Assembly (NCBI RefSeq): GCF_046630445.1
Contig: NC_092336.1
Coordinates: forward strand, 506,899,001 to 506,963,000
Source of the DNA: Rutidosis leptorrhynchoides
Lineage: Eukaryota; Streptophyta; Magnoliopsida; Asterales; Asteraceae
DNA: 64,000 bases
Reading direction: 5' to 3'
The position numbers were made by a program, and so were the translations under genes. This document shows, piece by piece, positions 35,201-47,100 of this stretch (position 1 is the stretch's first letter; each line of letters opens with the position of its first letter). The notes under the pieces are model-generated. The model was not told where the DNA came from and did no database searches. It saw nothing but the letters and a program-made list of their open reading frames with translations.

Positions 35201-36421
35201 CATACTAGGCACGAGTACTTAAACTTATATATGTGTGGGTTATACAACGGCATAAATATTCCCTTTAGCTCGGTAACGTTTAGTCATTGGTTTTTGAACC
35301 GGTGAACTCGAATCTTAGATATAGGGTTTGACATCCCCACTCGGGCTAGTAGCGCAAGCATTTAACGGGTGTTTAATACTTTGTAAACATACGCACTCGC
35401 CAAGTGTACTTTCAGGGGGTTATAAACGTTAAGTTAGTTACCAAGTGCCCACGGTTAAACATATACTTTATCATACTGTTTTGAAACGCTCTTTGTAGCA
35501 CTGAAATCTCGTGGCCTACCTTACATTAATGTTATACTTAAACTATAGCTCACCAAACTTTGTGTTGACGTTTTTAAGCATGTTTTTCTCAGGTGCTTAA
35601 GGTTAGCTGCTTCCGCTGTCGTACTAGTCTTGCTGTAGACACCCGTTGCTCCAGAGATGTCACCGCATGAACGTTTATCTCGCATTCATAAACATTATTA
35701 CTTTTGAAACTATGATTTGTAACGACCTAAGGGTCACGTACTATTATCTTTGCTTCTAGTCATAGAAGCATACTTTTGGTTGTAAAACAATTGACGTTGG
35801 TTATGACGTCAGCTTTTATCATGAATGCAAACTTGTTTTGAAAACGCATATAGTGTTTGACCTTGTAATGATCCTGTTGTTGATGATTCGTACACGATGG
35901 TTTTGTACGGGGCTTCACAGAACAATTAACCCAGGCTAATAAATTAAAATCAAAACGTCAAACATTATGATTACGGAAGTTTAAATAAGCATAATTATTT
36001 TATTTCATTTCTTATCGCAATTTTATATTTCATCATTTAAATATCGTTATTTATTTTACGCTTTAAGTTCTATTTATATTTAATATTTTTGCATTAGGTT
36101 TTAATTGTGACTTAAAATATAAAATCGACAAACCGGTCATTAAACGGTAAATCCCCCTTTTTATATTATTATATATAATTATATATATTTTGTACAAATA
36201 TAGTTATATAAAAATATAGTGTAAAATAAGCCGTCTCCTTGTGGAACGAACCGGACTTACTAAAAACTATACTACTCTACGATTAGGTACACTGCCAATT
36301 GTGTTGTAGCAAGGTTTAGGTATATCCCATCTGTAAATAAATTATATAAAACTTGTGTAATATTTCATCGTATTTCATAGTAAAAAATAATAGTATTTCG
36401 TACACCTCCGCTCGCACATCA
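31525..36421 (+). repeat. Athila-like LTR B, split by a solo LTR
   Basis: It starts TGATAGTGCTC and ends CACATCA. After removal of 32929-35924 it is about 1.9 kb and collinear with LTR A. It contains a perfect 16-bp palindrome (31978-31993). The right flank (from 36422) is a different LTR, the target of the Athila insertion. Confidence 0.8.
32929..35919 (+). mobile_element. Solo LTR of a Tekay-type gypsy element
   Basis: TGTAACGACCC...GGGGCTTCACA is flanked by a perfect 5-bp duplication GAACA (32924-32928 and 35920-35924), and LTR A shows the empty site. No internal region, primer site or PPT is present, so it arose by LTR-LTR recombination. It contains the predicted LTR intron signals (35131-35592). 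The small ORF at 34438-34653 lies within it and is probably meaningless. Confidence 0.88.
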
Positions 36422-38257
36422 CTATGGCTCAAGTCTAACATAAATATGTGTTTGGTTTGTTCGATTTTGTTGTTTTGAGTAACTAGCTTGAATATGAAAA
36501 ATGGGTTAGTTAACTCTTTGATTTTGAATGATGAAATGTGTTTAGATGTTAATGTTTGTGTGTTCAAAGTATTAGTTACTTCATTAGCTTCGTTTTGGTA
36601 TGTTGGATGACATGAAAACCTTACATAAACATGATTATTGATTTTGTGATTCTTGGTTAGGGTTTGATAGATTTTAAAATGAACATTTGATGCATGGAAT
36701 GCTATGAAATGTTATTTGTAAGTGTTTAGTTGTATTGTATGTTTAATTACATTCGAAACGGCATATCGTATGTGTAGATTGAATTCCCGAATCATGAAAT
36801 GCATTTTTTGAACTTGAAACTTTGATAATGAACTTTTAATGATCATTCGGCGAGAATTAGGTTATTGTAAATGATGAATTTGATTGATGATATGTGTTTA
36901 GTTATATTCCTCGTCAAAATACCTTTCCAACGATATAAGATACGTGTTTTGAATATTTACGGTTCATTAGTTATGGTTGTTTGAAGTTGGATTCGTGCAT
37001 AAATCAAAACTGCCCAGATTTGCTGAACAGATATCTGAGCGGCGCTCCAATACCTTGAGCGGCGCTCCGGGCCCCGGCTGTCCAAAAGTGTACATTTTCG
37101 TTTAATTCTAACTATGCTACGCACCTCCGATTAACATGAAACTTGGCCAACATACTTATATATGCTTATCTTTCATAGAAAAATCGTCGGATACCCGACC
37201 CGACCCCGTTGACTTTGACTTTGACTTTGACCAAATTTGACTTTTAGTCAAACTTAACCAAACACTTATGCAATCGTTCTAACGTGCTTTTATACTTATA
37301 TCTTGCATGAAACTTGACAACTTGATTCACATGCTATATAATCGAGTCGTAATGAGCCAGAGGACTAATTGAACAACTTTGACCAACCGTGTTTACCGTT
37401 ATTGATACAACCTACTTGTTTAGGTCAAGACTAGCATTCGTTCTTGCACACGTTTACTTGTGAAGTACTTCTATACTCTTGCACTCAAGGTGAGATCATA
37501 GTCCCACTTTACTCTTTTATACTTATATTTGGGATGAGAAAACATAAACGTTTCGTTTTACGAAGTGAACACAAGTACGAAAACAAGCATTCTACGTACG
37601 AGTTAGAACAAAAATGCCTCAAATCAATTATCATTAGTTATACTTGCAGGGTGTAAGTGAGAACTTATGTTGTGTGGCCATACGGGTTTGACAAACCCTC
37701 ATTCGGACGGTTCGCTACCGTTAAGCGAATGAAATATATTTTCGAGTATAAGTGTAGGTTCTAACACTTTATTTATGGGGTTCGTGGAAAGTTAAGCCTT
37801 GATAATTGGGTGCTCGTGATAACAACTTTTAGAATGGTTTACTATTATTTCAACGTTATAAATCTTGTGGTTCAGCTTACTTACTTACGTACTCACTTAC
37901 TAAACCTATGATTTCACCAACGTTTTCGTTGAAAGATTTTCTATGTTTTCCTCAGGTCCTTGAATGATATGTGTTACATGCTTCCGCACTCTATTTTGAT
38001 ACTTGCTTGGATGTCGAGTATATTTGCATACATGGAGCGTATTTTGACTTTACATTAAATCGTGTCGCATAGGTTTCATTTGTACTTAAAAACGTTGTAT
38101 CGTATTAGTCGTTGAACTACTTTGTAAACTTTGAAACATCTTTACATATGAAATGAATGCGACATATTTTGGTCAAACGTTGTTTTAAAGACTTATGACC
38201 ACGTAATCGGACCTACGTAGACGGCACCGTCAATGACAATTTTGTGGGGTCGCTACA
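36422..38257 (+). mobile_element. Right part of another Tekay-like LTR
   Basis: It has no ORF of interest but shares the LTR landmarks of the other chromoviruses: donor-like CAAG before GTGAGA (37490), TTTGGGATGAGAA, TCACCAAC...GTTG, and CTCAG at 37955. It ends GGGGTCGCTACA. Its left part is missing because the Athila array was inserted into it. It may be a solo LTR. Confidence 0.6.
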
Positions 38258-38592
38258 TCTAGAATTATCATCTGATATAGTACAAACCCATACCAAAAAT
38301 AATACAGATAGTAAGCCAAAATTGTTGTGTTATTTTTTTTTTTTTTTTTTTTTGCATTGTATAATCACCAACAATAACCTTAAATCGTGTGTTTATTATA
38401 TTTTAAGAATTCATTTTGATAGGAAAAGTTAAACAAAATCAAGTAACGAGTAGAAAATTACCATAAACAGTTACCCCAATATGCAGCATAAATCCATGGT
38501 AACAACCATCCCAACGCATCCTGATGGCCAAAATAAATCCCCACCATAACCGGATCAAAATCAAGTATTACAACCATCGATTAGCAAGAAAC

Positions 38593-38696
<104 letters not shown>

Positions 38697-39516
38697 CCAA
38701 TAACAGGGATGAAAACCATCACCAATAAGACTGATTAGGATCTGGTAACCATCGATTAGGATCTGGTATGAGATGGGAGTGCCAAGATGTCAGGCAACAT
38801 GGATGAAAACTGTCACCAATAACACCGGCAAAACCAAAACAGGGGTATAAACCACACCAACGCCATGACCATCGGTAGAAATTAACCGTCAGAGACGACG
38901 ATCGGTGAGCGGCGATAGGAGGCAACAAGGATTAAACCATTGTCGATGAGAGCTGTAGAGAACATCGAGTAGGTGAAAGCCTGATAGGGGGTTCCAAAAA
39001 TCCTAAGGTAGTATAAATAGGTAGGTGGAAAAAGCTCGTAAGATGACTAAAATATCCTCAGCAATTTAAGTGAAGTGACCACTCAGTCCAAAGAGAACAG
39101 TAATTCAACAACATCAATAGGCAATTTTTAGAAATAGTATATAGAGGAAATATACTATTAATTTTTGAAATAAGTAATGAATAAATGAAAATAGGGTCAA
39201 AATATCATTATTAAAAACATAAACACTTTTCGCAATAATGCCGCTCGTCGCTAGATAAAATGTTTGAAGGCTTATTTGTTATAGGTTTATGCTAACGAGT
39301 GGTCATCTACTTTTTATTTTAGTCCAATGTATGTCATATACTTAAAAAAAAAAATACTAGTGTAGGCGTGTGTTAATATAAACCAACATAACTTGTTAAC
39401 TTGTTTCGAAAAATCTTCATTGCCACGTCAATTTTCCGGTCATCTTCTCCGATCAAATTTTGACAAAAAAAATCCAGTTATTAATAAGATCAACCCATTT
39501 GTTTCAGATCAAAGTA

Positions 39517-39632
39517 ATTCTTACTCCGTATTTGATTTTTATTTTCTTACTCTGTATTTGATTTTTATTTTCTTACTCTGTATCTGATTCTTATTCTGTC
39601 AAAGTAATTCTTACTCCGTATTTGATTCTTAT
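39517..39632 (+). repeat. Short imperfect tandem repeat, about 28 bp
   Basis: There are three near-identical units containing TTACTCTGTATTTGATTTTT, plus a separated fourth (39606-39632). No function is apparent. Confidence 0.6.
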
Positions 39633-40273
39633 TCCATCAATTTATTTTTTCCCATTTTAGCACGAATCTGAAAAAAGTAAAAATGATGAACGCTTGGTAA
39701 TCATCTAGTGAATGTTTCCTCAAAAACTCAGAGGCTAACTCAAAGTTTTCATTAAGTTATGAGCATTTTTTGTTTCAAAAAATTGTTACTGAAATCGACT
39801 GATTTCAGTAATTTGGTAGTGTTTGTGAAATCCATCAATAGTTTTATGTTTAGAATGATCTACCGCAACTAACTGCAAATTTTGATGTGTTTTGATCAAT
39901 TTTTGAGGTGTTTTTAATTTGCACCACCATAAGCCGCCATGGATGAAGATGAATATGACCATATTTTTCTTTAGAAGATGAAGATGGTCGGTTTAGTAGG
40001 TATCAGGTTACCTTTTGTATACATCGATACACTTTAGCATATATTAGAACAAATAAAAAAGTATGGGGCTATTAAGTATCATAAACTCTTTGTTATACTT
40101 CACTTTTTTATCATTGAGGGGGTTAAATGGGTTATATTCTAAGTTCAGGGGTTGCAAAAAACTACTGAAAAAGCTACTAAACAAATTAGGGTGAGGGCCT
40201 ATTCTGGAATCCGAGGGCCTAATTGTTTACAAACAAAAAGAGCAAGGGGCATAAAATGTTTGTTAAAAACGAT

Positions 40274-40346
40274 GGCTTCGCCCGGGTTCGAACCGGAGAC
40301 CTTCAGTGTGTTAGACTGACGTGATAACCAACTACACCACGAAACC
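40274..40346 (-). tRNA. trnV-AAC: tRNA-Val (AAC)
   Basis: The 73-nt gene folds as a cloverleaf. The acceptor arm is GGTTTCG/CGAAGCC, the D arm GTGT...TCAC, the anticodon arm TCAGT/ACTGA with loop CTAACAC (anticodon AAC), and the T arm has GGTTCGAACCC (box B). Box A is TGGTGTAGTTGG. A TTTTT Pol III terminator follows within 10 bases on the minus strand. There is no intron, and CCA is not encoded, as expected for a nuclear gene. It looks intact. Confidence 0.95.
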
Positions 40347-40669
40347 TTTTTGTTTCTTAGCTAAAGCTATATCCAATAATGTGAATGACAAACCAGTGTT
40401 ACCAAAGTAAGACAGTTTGATTGATGGTTCCATAACCAATGTACCAAACCAATACGAAACGGTTAACAAAGGAAACCGGCAAAGTAAAAAGCTGAAGCTA
40501 AACCACTAAAATTGGTTCATAGTTCCAAATTCTGACTAAACCACTTACAACCATCTAATATATTTAACATAAAAGAGAGAACGCAACAAAATCACTAAGA
40601 ACATCGAGCCGTGAGTTTTTTTTCTTTCTTAAGTTCATACAAAATGAAGCTCGATTTTTCAATCAAAGA

Positions 40670-40998
40670 TTAATTCGACGTTGTGTTGGTATCACTACCA
40701 CAGCTTGTATTTCCACCATCATTTGCATCACTTCCATTGTCGTCGCTTGATGGATTCACATTATCACCAGATTGCAGGTAACTCGCCCCCACTGAAAAGG
40801 AACGAGTAGTGTTTGACTTCTGACCATTGTTTTCGACCTTTTTAATCCCTCTATTCATGTGATTCACACAATATTTCTGATCTGGGAGCACTTCTTTGCC
40901 GCACCGCCATTTTCTGCCATCTGTTCTTCTGCATCTTCCAGATTCGGCTGCTGCAGGAGTACTGCTATTACTGTTGATTGAGGTCTCGCAACCCCGAA
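40670..40998 (-). pseudogene. Last exon of a WRC-domain (GRF9-like) gene
   Basis: From an acceptor (TTATGTAG before 40998), in frame with the upstream exon, this exon encodes a complete WRC domain: [17 protein letters not shown], then YCVNHMNRG, with the Cys3-His zinc ligands. A low-complexity Asn/Asp/Ser/Gly tail and a stop at 40670 follow. WRC domains bind DNA and carry a nuclear signal in growth-regulating factors; two WRC domains occur in the GRF9 type. No QLQ domain is seen here. The exon is intact, but the gene as a whole is broken upstream by a frameshift and by a 10-kb retrotransposon. Confidence 0.75.
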
Positions 40999-41174
40999 CT
41001 ACATAAGTATATAAAAGGCAAATAACACTTCAGACACCATATACATAACAAAGGCATGTGATATGTGACATAAATCATTGACTCGTAAAGTACATTGTGG
41101 TAAATTTACAAAGAACGGTTGATTGCATAGGCGTAAGGAGTAACAAACAAAAACCATACAGTTTCAAGACATAC
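40999..41174 (-). other. Intron of the WRC-domain gene
   Basis: This 176-bp AT-rich stretch has a donor (AATG before GTATGT) at 41174 and an acceptor (TATGTAG) at 40999. Joining the flanking exons keeps the reading frame in phase 1. Confidence 0.7.
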
Positions 41175-41258
41175 CATTGTCACGTTGAAGAACACTTTCA
41201 ACGAAAAAGGTGAACTCATGAGGCACAAGCGCATTTTCTCTGCTAAGCTTCTTGATTT
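41175..41258 (-). pseudogene. Downstream part of the interrupted WRC-gene exon
   Basis: Codons KKLSRENALVPHEF, then FFVESVLQRDN, run to the splice donor at 41174. The exon's other half is at 51269-51554. The five bases AAATC (minus strand) are present at both junctions as the copia target duplication, and the frame is continuous across the site. Confidence 0.75.
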
Positions 41259-41713
41259 TGTTGGAATAAGATCTGATGAGTCAAAATGTTTTGCAGGAAG
41301 TTAGAGTCTGGAAGTTAGAGTCTGGAGATGCAAGTTGCAGAATCTGTTTGTGTGAACGGTTTAATTACTTGGTAAAGAAGCTATGGGAATTCTGGAGATC
41401 TGGATAAATATTTAGAAGATCACTTTTTGATTTGATATTATCTCTAGAAGATAAACACTGATTTGTTTAGAATATTAATAAGTTTTAGTTTATCTTTTCC
41501 TATCTTTTAGTCAAGTAGTTTTGGAAACCAAATCTTGGAGATTTGGTTTAACCTTGTATAAATAGGGGTACGATGTTCATTATATCTCTCAAGCACGATT
41601 ACTTTGTCTTTCATATTATATATCATTCGTGTTCTCTCAATTTTGTTCATATAATTTGTATCTATTGTTTATTGAAAGTTTAGTGTTCATAATCAAGTTA
41701 TTGTGAACTAATA
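41259..41713 (+). repeat. 5' LTR of the copia element
   Basis: The LTR runs from TGTTGGAATAAG to GAACTAATA (TG...TA rather than TG...CA). It contains a 14-bp tandem (GGAAGTTAGAGTCT at 41296-41309 and 41310-41323). A 10-bp-arm palindrome AAACCAAATC/GATTTGGTTT (41525-41549) lies just before the TATA box TATAAATAG (41557-41565). Confidence 0.92.
41557..41565 (+). promoter_or_regulatory. TATA box of the copia LTR
   Basis: TATAAATAG lies 8 bases after the palindrome at 41525-41549. Transcription is expected about 30 bases downstream, near 41590. The same site in the 3' LTR is 51112-51120. Confidence 0.6.
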
Positions 41714-41715
41714 AC

Positions 41716-41727
41716 TGGTATCAGAGC
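41716..41727 (+). promoter_or_regulatory. Primer binding site of the copia element
   Basis: TGGTATCAGAGC, complementary to the initiator tRNA-Met 3' end, lies 2 bases after the 5' LTR. Confidence 0.85.
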
Positions 41728-41783
41728 GGGTTTGGTGTAAATCCAATTCGGTAATCTTAAAACGATCCATATATTGTTCAAAG

Positions 41784-44072
41784 ATGTCCTCCAGTACCAT
41801 CCCAACTCCAGTTATGGCTGGTAAAGGAGTGCCAATTTTCGATGGCACAGACTTTGCAACCTGGAAACTAAAAGTTCTATGGTTTCTTGGTTCGATTCAT
41901 GAAGATGCTGAACAAGTCCTTACAGTAGGACCTATTATACCTGGTACAATGGTTGAAGCTGTTCCTGCTACAAGTACTGCTTCTGCTCAACCTGCTTATC
42001 TTCGTGAAAAACCAAGAGATAAGTGGACAGAAGCAGAAGCCATAAAGTTCAAGCTTGATAGCAAGATAAGAAGTATTATAGGTAATGGTGTTACTGTTCC
42101 AATTCTCAGGAAGATCAGTCATGCTAAAACTGCAAAAGCTATGTGGGATCTCTTGCTTAATGACTATGAAGGTGTCACAGTTGTTAAGACTCAGAAGAAA
42201 AAGAATCTGATAAGGTGTTATGAAAATTTTGCTGCTCAGCCTAAAGAATCATTGAGTGATCTTCATTCAAGATTCCAGGTTCTGATTAATGATCTTGAAA
42301 GTGTTGGTGTAGAGAAAACACAACAAGTGTTGTGTCAAAAGTTCATTGAACTGTTACCTTCAAACTTTGAATCTGTGATTACATCAATGGTAATCAGTGA
42401 AAAGATAGACACTTATGAACTAAGTGAGTTGTTTGGCATATTGTCAAACTTTGAAGAATCACAGTTGAAGAACAAGATCAATGCTAAGAGAGTTGTTAAA
42501 GATCCAGAAGCTGCATTGATAGCTACTACTAAGAAGAACAAGCAATTGTTCTCTAGTTACTCTAGTAGGGTTGATTCTGAAAGTGATGAGACCTCTGATG
42601 ATAGTGATTCTGATGTAGATGAGGAGATTCAGGATCTGGAAAGTCAAGTGGCTCTTTTGACTCAAAGGATTGAGCAGAAGAAGTTTGGTTTTAAGAAGGG
42701 TAAAGGCAAGAGTTCTTTTGATCCAAAGAAAGCTAAATGTTTCAAGTGTGGCAAGGTAGGTCATATAGCTGCTGATTGCTGGTCCAAGAGTGAAGGAGGT
42801 TCAAGTTTCAACAAACCTGTTGACAAAGCAAGAAAGTATAAACTCAAGTACAAGAAGATGAAAGGTGAAGCAGAAAAGTTGAAGAATAAAGAACAGGAGA
42901 AAGCATTGTACACAGAAGCATGGGAAGATGAAGATTCATCATCTGATGATGAAGAGGATAAGTGTCTGATGGCTATAATTGAAAAGGATAGTGAGTCTAG
43001 CAAGTTTGAGGAAGATTTGAAAGCTATTGAGAAGATGGATAAAGACTCTACTTGTAACAAAGGTTCTGCCTATAAGGTACAAAACTTTGTAAACTATCTT
43101 AATAATGAAAAAGTGAGAATGTTTCAGTATTTGTTGCTTGATTTCAATTGGTGCTTAGAAGATAGTGACAGGTTAAGAACACAGATCATTGAGCTTAAGA
43201 ACACCATCAAAGATAAAGATGCTGAAATTAAAGTATTAAAAGAATGTGAGGTAGAACTTGACACATACAAAATGGCATATTCAGAAGAAACTAAACGGTT
43301 AAATACTGAATTAGGAAGATCAATTAAAAAGGCAAACCATTATGAAAATATTTGCAAATCTTGGTGTGTTTCTTCCAAAAAGAATTCTGATGCTATTGCT
43401 AAGCAAGTACCAAATGATGTCAAAGCTATACTTGGTGAAAACTACACATTAGATAATAATGTGGAAGTTGATCCTATTATATTTAAGCCTGACATTTTAC
43501 CAAATACTTTTATAAAATTTGATGGTGAGAGAAAAATTTTAACTAATGCTTTTGTAAGATCAACTGAGTTTGTAAAATCATTAGAACCTGTTAAACCTTC
43601 AGAGACTATAATTTTAGATTGTAGAAATCCATCAGAGTCTGAACTATTGAAACCTTCAGACTCTAACAGTTTAGTCTCTAAAAGTGAAAGTGTATGTTCT
43701 GACCTAGAATCTGACACCCAAGAATCAAGTAGCATAAGTGATACTGAATCATCTTCTGATAGTGTCACTTGTCCAGATCCTAAATGGTCAACTAAAAGAA
43801 AGTCAAAGTCAAAACAGGCTAAGACTATTAAAAAACTGAAAAGGAGAATTTCAAAGCTTAGTGAAAGATTAAAGGGTCAAGAAAAATTCTCAAAATCATC
43901 TTGTTTTCCTGAAAATTTCAAAAAGGTATGGAAACCTAAAGTTTGTGAAAATAAAGGTGTTTTGAAAACAGTGATGGATAAGTTGATCTGGATTGGTAAC
44001 AAAGCTTTTGTATGGAGAGTTAAATACACTCCATCTGAACCCACTGCAAAGTGGGTTCCCCCTAAGATTTAA
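41784..44072 (+). CDS. Gag protein of the SIRE-type copia element
   Basis: The 762-residue product forms the cytoplasmic virus-like particle and packages element RNA. Residues about 10-230 match the copia Gag fold (FDGTDFATWK near the start, then MWDLLLNDYEG). Residues about 318-333 are a CCHC knuckle (CFKCGKVGHIAADC). Long coiled-coil and Ser/Glu-rich regions follow (about 360-680), which explains the unusual length for copia and is typical of SIRE. It ends with WVPPKI just before the stop. The ATG lies 56 bases after the primer site. Pol follows in the same frame after two stops. Confidence 0.9.
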   Translation: MSSSTIPTPVMAGKGVPIFDGTDFATWKLKVLWFLGSIHEDAEQVLTVGPIIPGTMVEAVPATSTASAQPAYLREKPRDKWTEAEAIKFKLDSKIRSIIGNGVTVPILRKISHAKTAKAMWDLLLNDYEGVTVVKTQKKKNLIRCYENFAAQPKESLSDLHSRFQVLINDLESVGVEKTQQVLCQKFIELLPSNFESVITSMVISEKIDTYELSELFGILSNFEESQLKNKINAKRVVKDPEAALIATTKKNKQLFSSYSSRVDSESDETSDDSDSDVDEEIQDLESQVALLTQRIEQKKFGFKKGKGKSSFDPKKAKCFKCGKVGHIAADCWSKSEGGSSFNKPVDKARKYKLKYKKMKGEAEKLKNKEQEKALYTEAWEDEDSSSDDEEDKCLMAIIEKDSESSKFEEDLKAIEKMDKDSTCNKGSAYKVQNFVNYLNNEKVRMFQYLLLDFNWCLEDSDRLRTQIIELKNTIKDKDAEIKVLKECEVELDTYKMAYSEETKRLNTELGRSIKKANHYENICKSWCVSSKKNSDAIAKQVPNDVKAILGENYTLDNNVEVDPIIFKPDILPNTFIKFDGERKILTNAFVRSTEFVKSLEPVKPSETIILDCRNPSESELLKPSDSNSLVSKSESVCSDLESDTQESSSISDTESSSDSVTCPDPKWSTKRKSKSKQAKTIKKLKRRISKLSERLKGQEKFSKSSCFPENFKKVWKPKVCENKGVLKTVMDKLIWIGNKAFVWRVKYTPSEPTAKWVPPKI

Positions 44073-44102
44073 TCATTTTTCTTTTGCTTGTGTCTTGTGT
44101 AG

Positions 44103-47100
44103 CAGGGTAATAAGTGGTATTTAGACAGTGGTTGCTCAAGACACATGACTGGATGCAAAGAGCATCTTGTAGGGTTTGTAGAAGAAAAGGGTCCTTCTGT
44201 GAGATATGGTGATAATTCTGTTGCAAAAACTATTGGTTATGGTACTGTTATTGCTGGAAGTGTGTCATTCAAGAAAGTTGCTTTAGTTGAAGGGTTAAAG
44301 CATAATCTGCTAAGTGTGAGTCAAATTGCTGATGAAGATTGTGAGATCAGAATAAGAAAGAAAGCTGGAATTATTTATGATCCTAAAGGAAGACCAACTC
44401 TTGTTGCCTGGAGATTTCAAAATGTGTATATGCTGGATTTGGATTCTGTTGATTCTGAAATTGAAACATGCTTGTATTCTCAGTCTGTTCCAGAACTTAA
44501 TTGGCTTTGGCATAAAAGGCTATCTCATCTGAATTTTAAAAATATTAATGAGCTTTCCAAAAAGAAGCTTGTTAGAGGTTTGCCTCAGCAACCTTTCAAG
44601 AAAGATAAACCTTGTTCTGCTTGCATTATGGGTAAACAAACCAAAACAAAGTTTCCCTCAAAATCCCTAGCTACTATTAGTGATCCACTTCATATGCTTC
44701 ATATGGATCTTTTTGGTCCAATGAACACTAGTAGTCTAGGTGGGAAAAGATACACTTTGGTTGTTGTTGATGAGTATTCAAGGTTTACCTGGGTTATCTT
44801 TTTAGCTGCAAAGAGTGATGCTCCTGAAGAAATCATTAATTTAATCAAGAAAGAGCAGGTTCAAAAAGGTGTTCTTATTAAACAATTGAGAAGTGACCAT
44901 GGCACTGAGTTCAAGAATGTTACTTTAATTGAATTTTGTGAAGAATCTGGAATTGGTCAAAATTTCTCAGCTGTTAGAACTCCACAACAGAATGGAGTTG
45001 CTGAGAGAAGAAATAGAACACTTATTGAGGCAGCCAGAACCATGTTATGTCAATCAAATGTTGCACTCAGATTCTGGGCAGAAGCTGTCAATACAGCTTG
45101 TTATACTCAAAACAGGTCATTAATTGTGAAGAGACATGGCAAAACTCCCTATGAATTGTATCATAAAAAGGTGCCTACTATTCATTACTTTCATGTATTT
45201 GGATGTAAGTGCTATATTTTGAATCAAAGGGATCAGCTTGAAAAGATGAGGCCAAAATCTGATGAAGGTGTGTTTATTGGTTATTCTTCTGTGTCTAAAG
45301 CATATAGAGTGTATAATAAGAGGAGGATGAAGATTGAAGAATCCATTAATGTTTCCTTTGATGAAAGTCCCATTGAAATGGATCAATCCTCTAGTTCTGA
45401 GCATTCTGCACTTGGTGAATTGTCAAATTTAATTTCTGGTAACAGTACTCAGACTCTAGATTCAGAGTCTGAGACAGATGAATTTAATTTGTCTGGACTG
45501 AAACATTCTGCAGATAATGCTCTCACTGAAGAAGTTCAACAAGAAGATGAGCCAATTGTTATTCATGAAGATGATCAACCTTCCAATACTACTGTGAATC
45601 CTGTTGTTCCTATTAGAAAATCTTCTAGAAATATTGTTATTCCAAAGCATCTTGAAGATTATGTTGCAGATCCTACTGGTTTACCTAAAACTGGTTCTTC
45701 ATCTCAGACACCTGTGTCTGATTTTGCAATTGCTAATTATTGTTTCTTCTCAAATTTTCTTTCACTCATTGAACCCAAAGAAGTAGATGAAGCATTGTCA
45801 GATAATGATTGGGTTGAAGCTATGACTGAAGAATTGACAGAGTTTGAAAGAAATGATGTGTGGGAATTGGTTCCAAAACCTGAAGGTAAAACTGCAATTG
45901 GCACTAAGTGGGTTTATAGAAACAAGGTTGATAAAGATGGTATTGTGGTTAGAAACAAAGCAAGGTTGGTGGCTCAAGGGTATAGACAAGAAGAAGGTAT
46001 AGATTATGATGAGACATTTGCTCCTGTTGCTAGAATTGAAGCAATCAGATTGTTTCTAGCTTATGCCTCAGATAAAGACTTTGTGGTGTTTCAAATGGAT
46101 GTGAAGAGTGCTTTTCTGAATGGTATTTTGCAAGAAGAGGTGTATGTGAAACAACCTCCTGGTTTCAAAAATAAGAAGTTTCCAAAGCATGTTTACAGGT
46201 TGAAGAAAGCTTTGTATGGTCTGAAACAAGCTCCCAGAGCCTGGTATGATACTCTGTCAACATTTCTTCTAGAAAAGAAATTTTCTAGAGGAGCTATTGA
46301 CAAGACTCTATTCATCAAAAAGGAGAAAGGTGATGTGTTACTGGTTCAAATTTATGTTGATGACATTATTTTTGGGTCTACTAATCCAACTTTGAGAAAA
46401 TGGTTTTCAGATATAATGTCAAAAGAATATAGGATGAGTAATTTGTGTACTCTAAACTATTTTCTTGGGCTTCAAATTAAGCAAAGTCAAGAGGGTATTT
46501 TTATTAACCAAAGTAATTATGTTTCTGATATGCTTACTAAGTTTGGTTTTAAAAATTGTTCCACTTTAAGAACCCCAATGAGTATTTCTGAAAAGCTTGA
46601 TAAAGATGAATCTGGAAAACCAACTTGTCAATCAACCTATAGAGGTATGATTGGATCTTTGTTATACTTAACTGCTAGTAGACCTGATATAATGTTTGCT
46701 ACATGTATGTGTGCACGTTATCAGTCAGATCCTAAAGAGTCTCATTATAAGGCTGTGAAAAGAATTTTTAGATACCTGAAAGGTACTCCTAACCTGGGTC
46801 TTTGGTATGCTAAAGACTCAGGGTTTGATCTAATTGGTTATACAGATGCAGACTATGCAGGTTGTAAGTTAGACAGAAAAAGCACATCTGGTGGTTGTCA
46901 ATTGTTAGGTGGCAAATTGGTGAGCTGGTCAAGTAAAAAGCAGAATTCAGTTGCTACTTCAACAGCAGAAGCTGAATATGTAGCTGCAGGGAGTTGTTGT
47001 GCTCAATTGCTTTGGATGCAACATCAGTTATTGGATTTTGGATTATCATTAACCAAAACTCCAATCATGTGTGATAATGAAAGTGCTATTGCTATTACTG

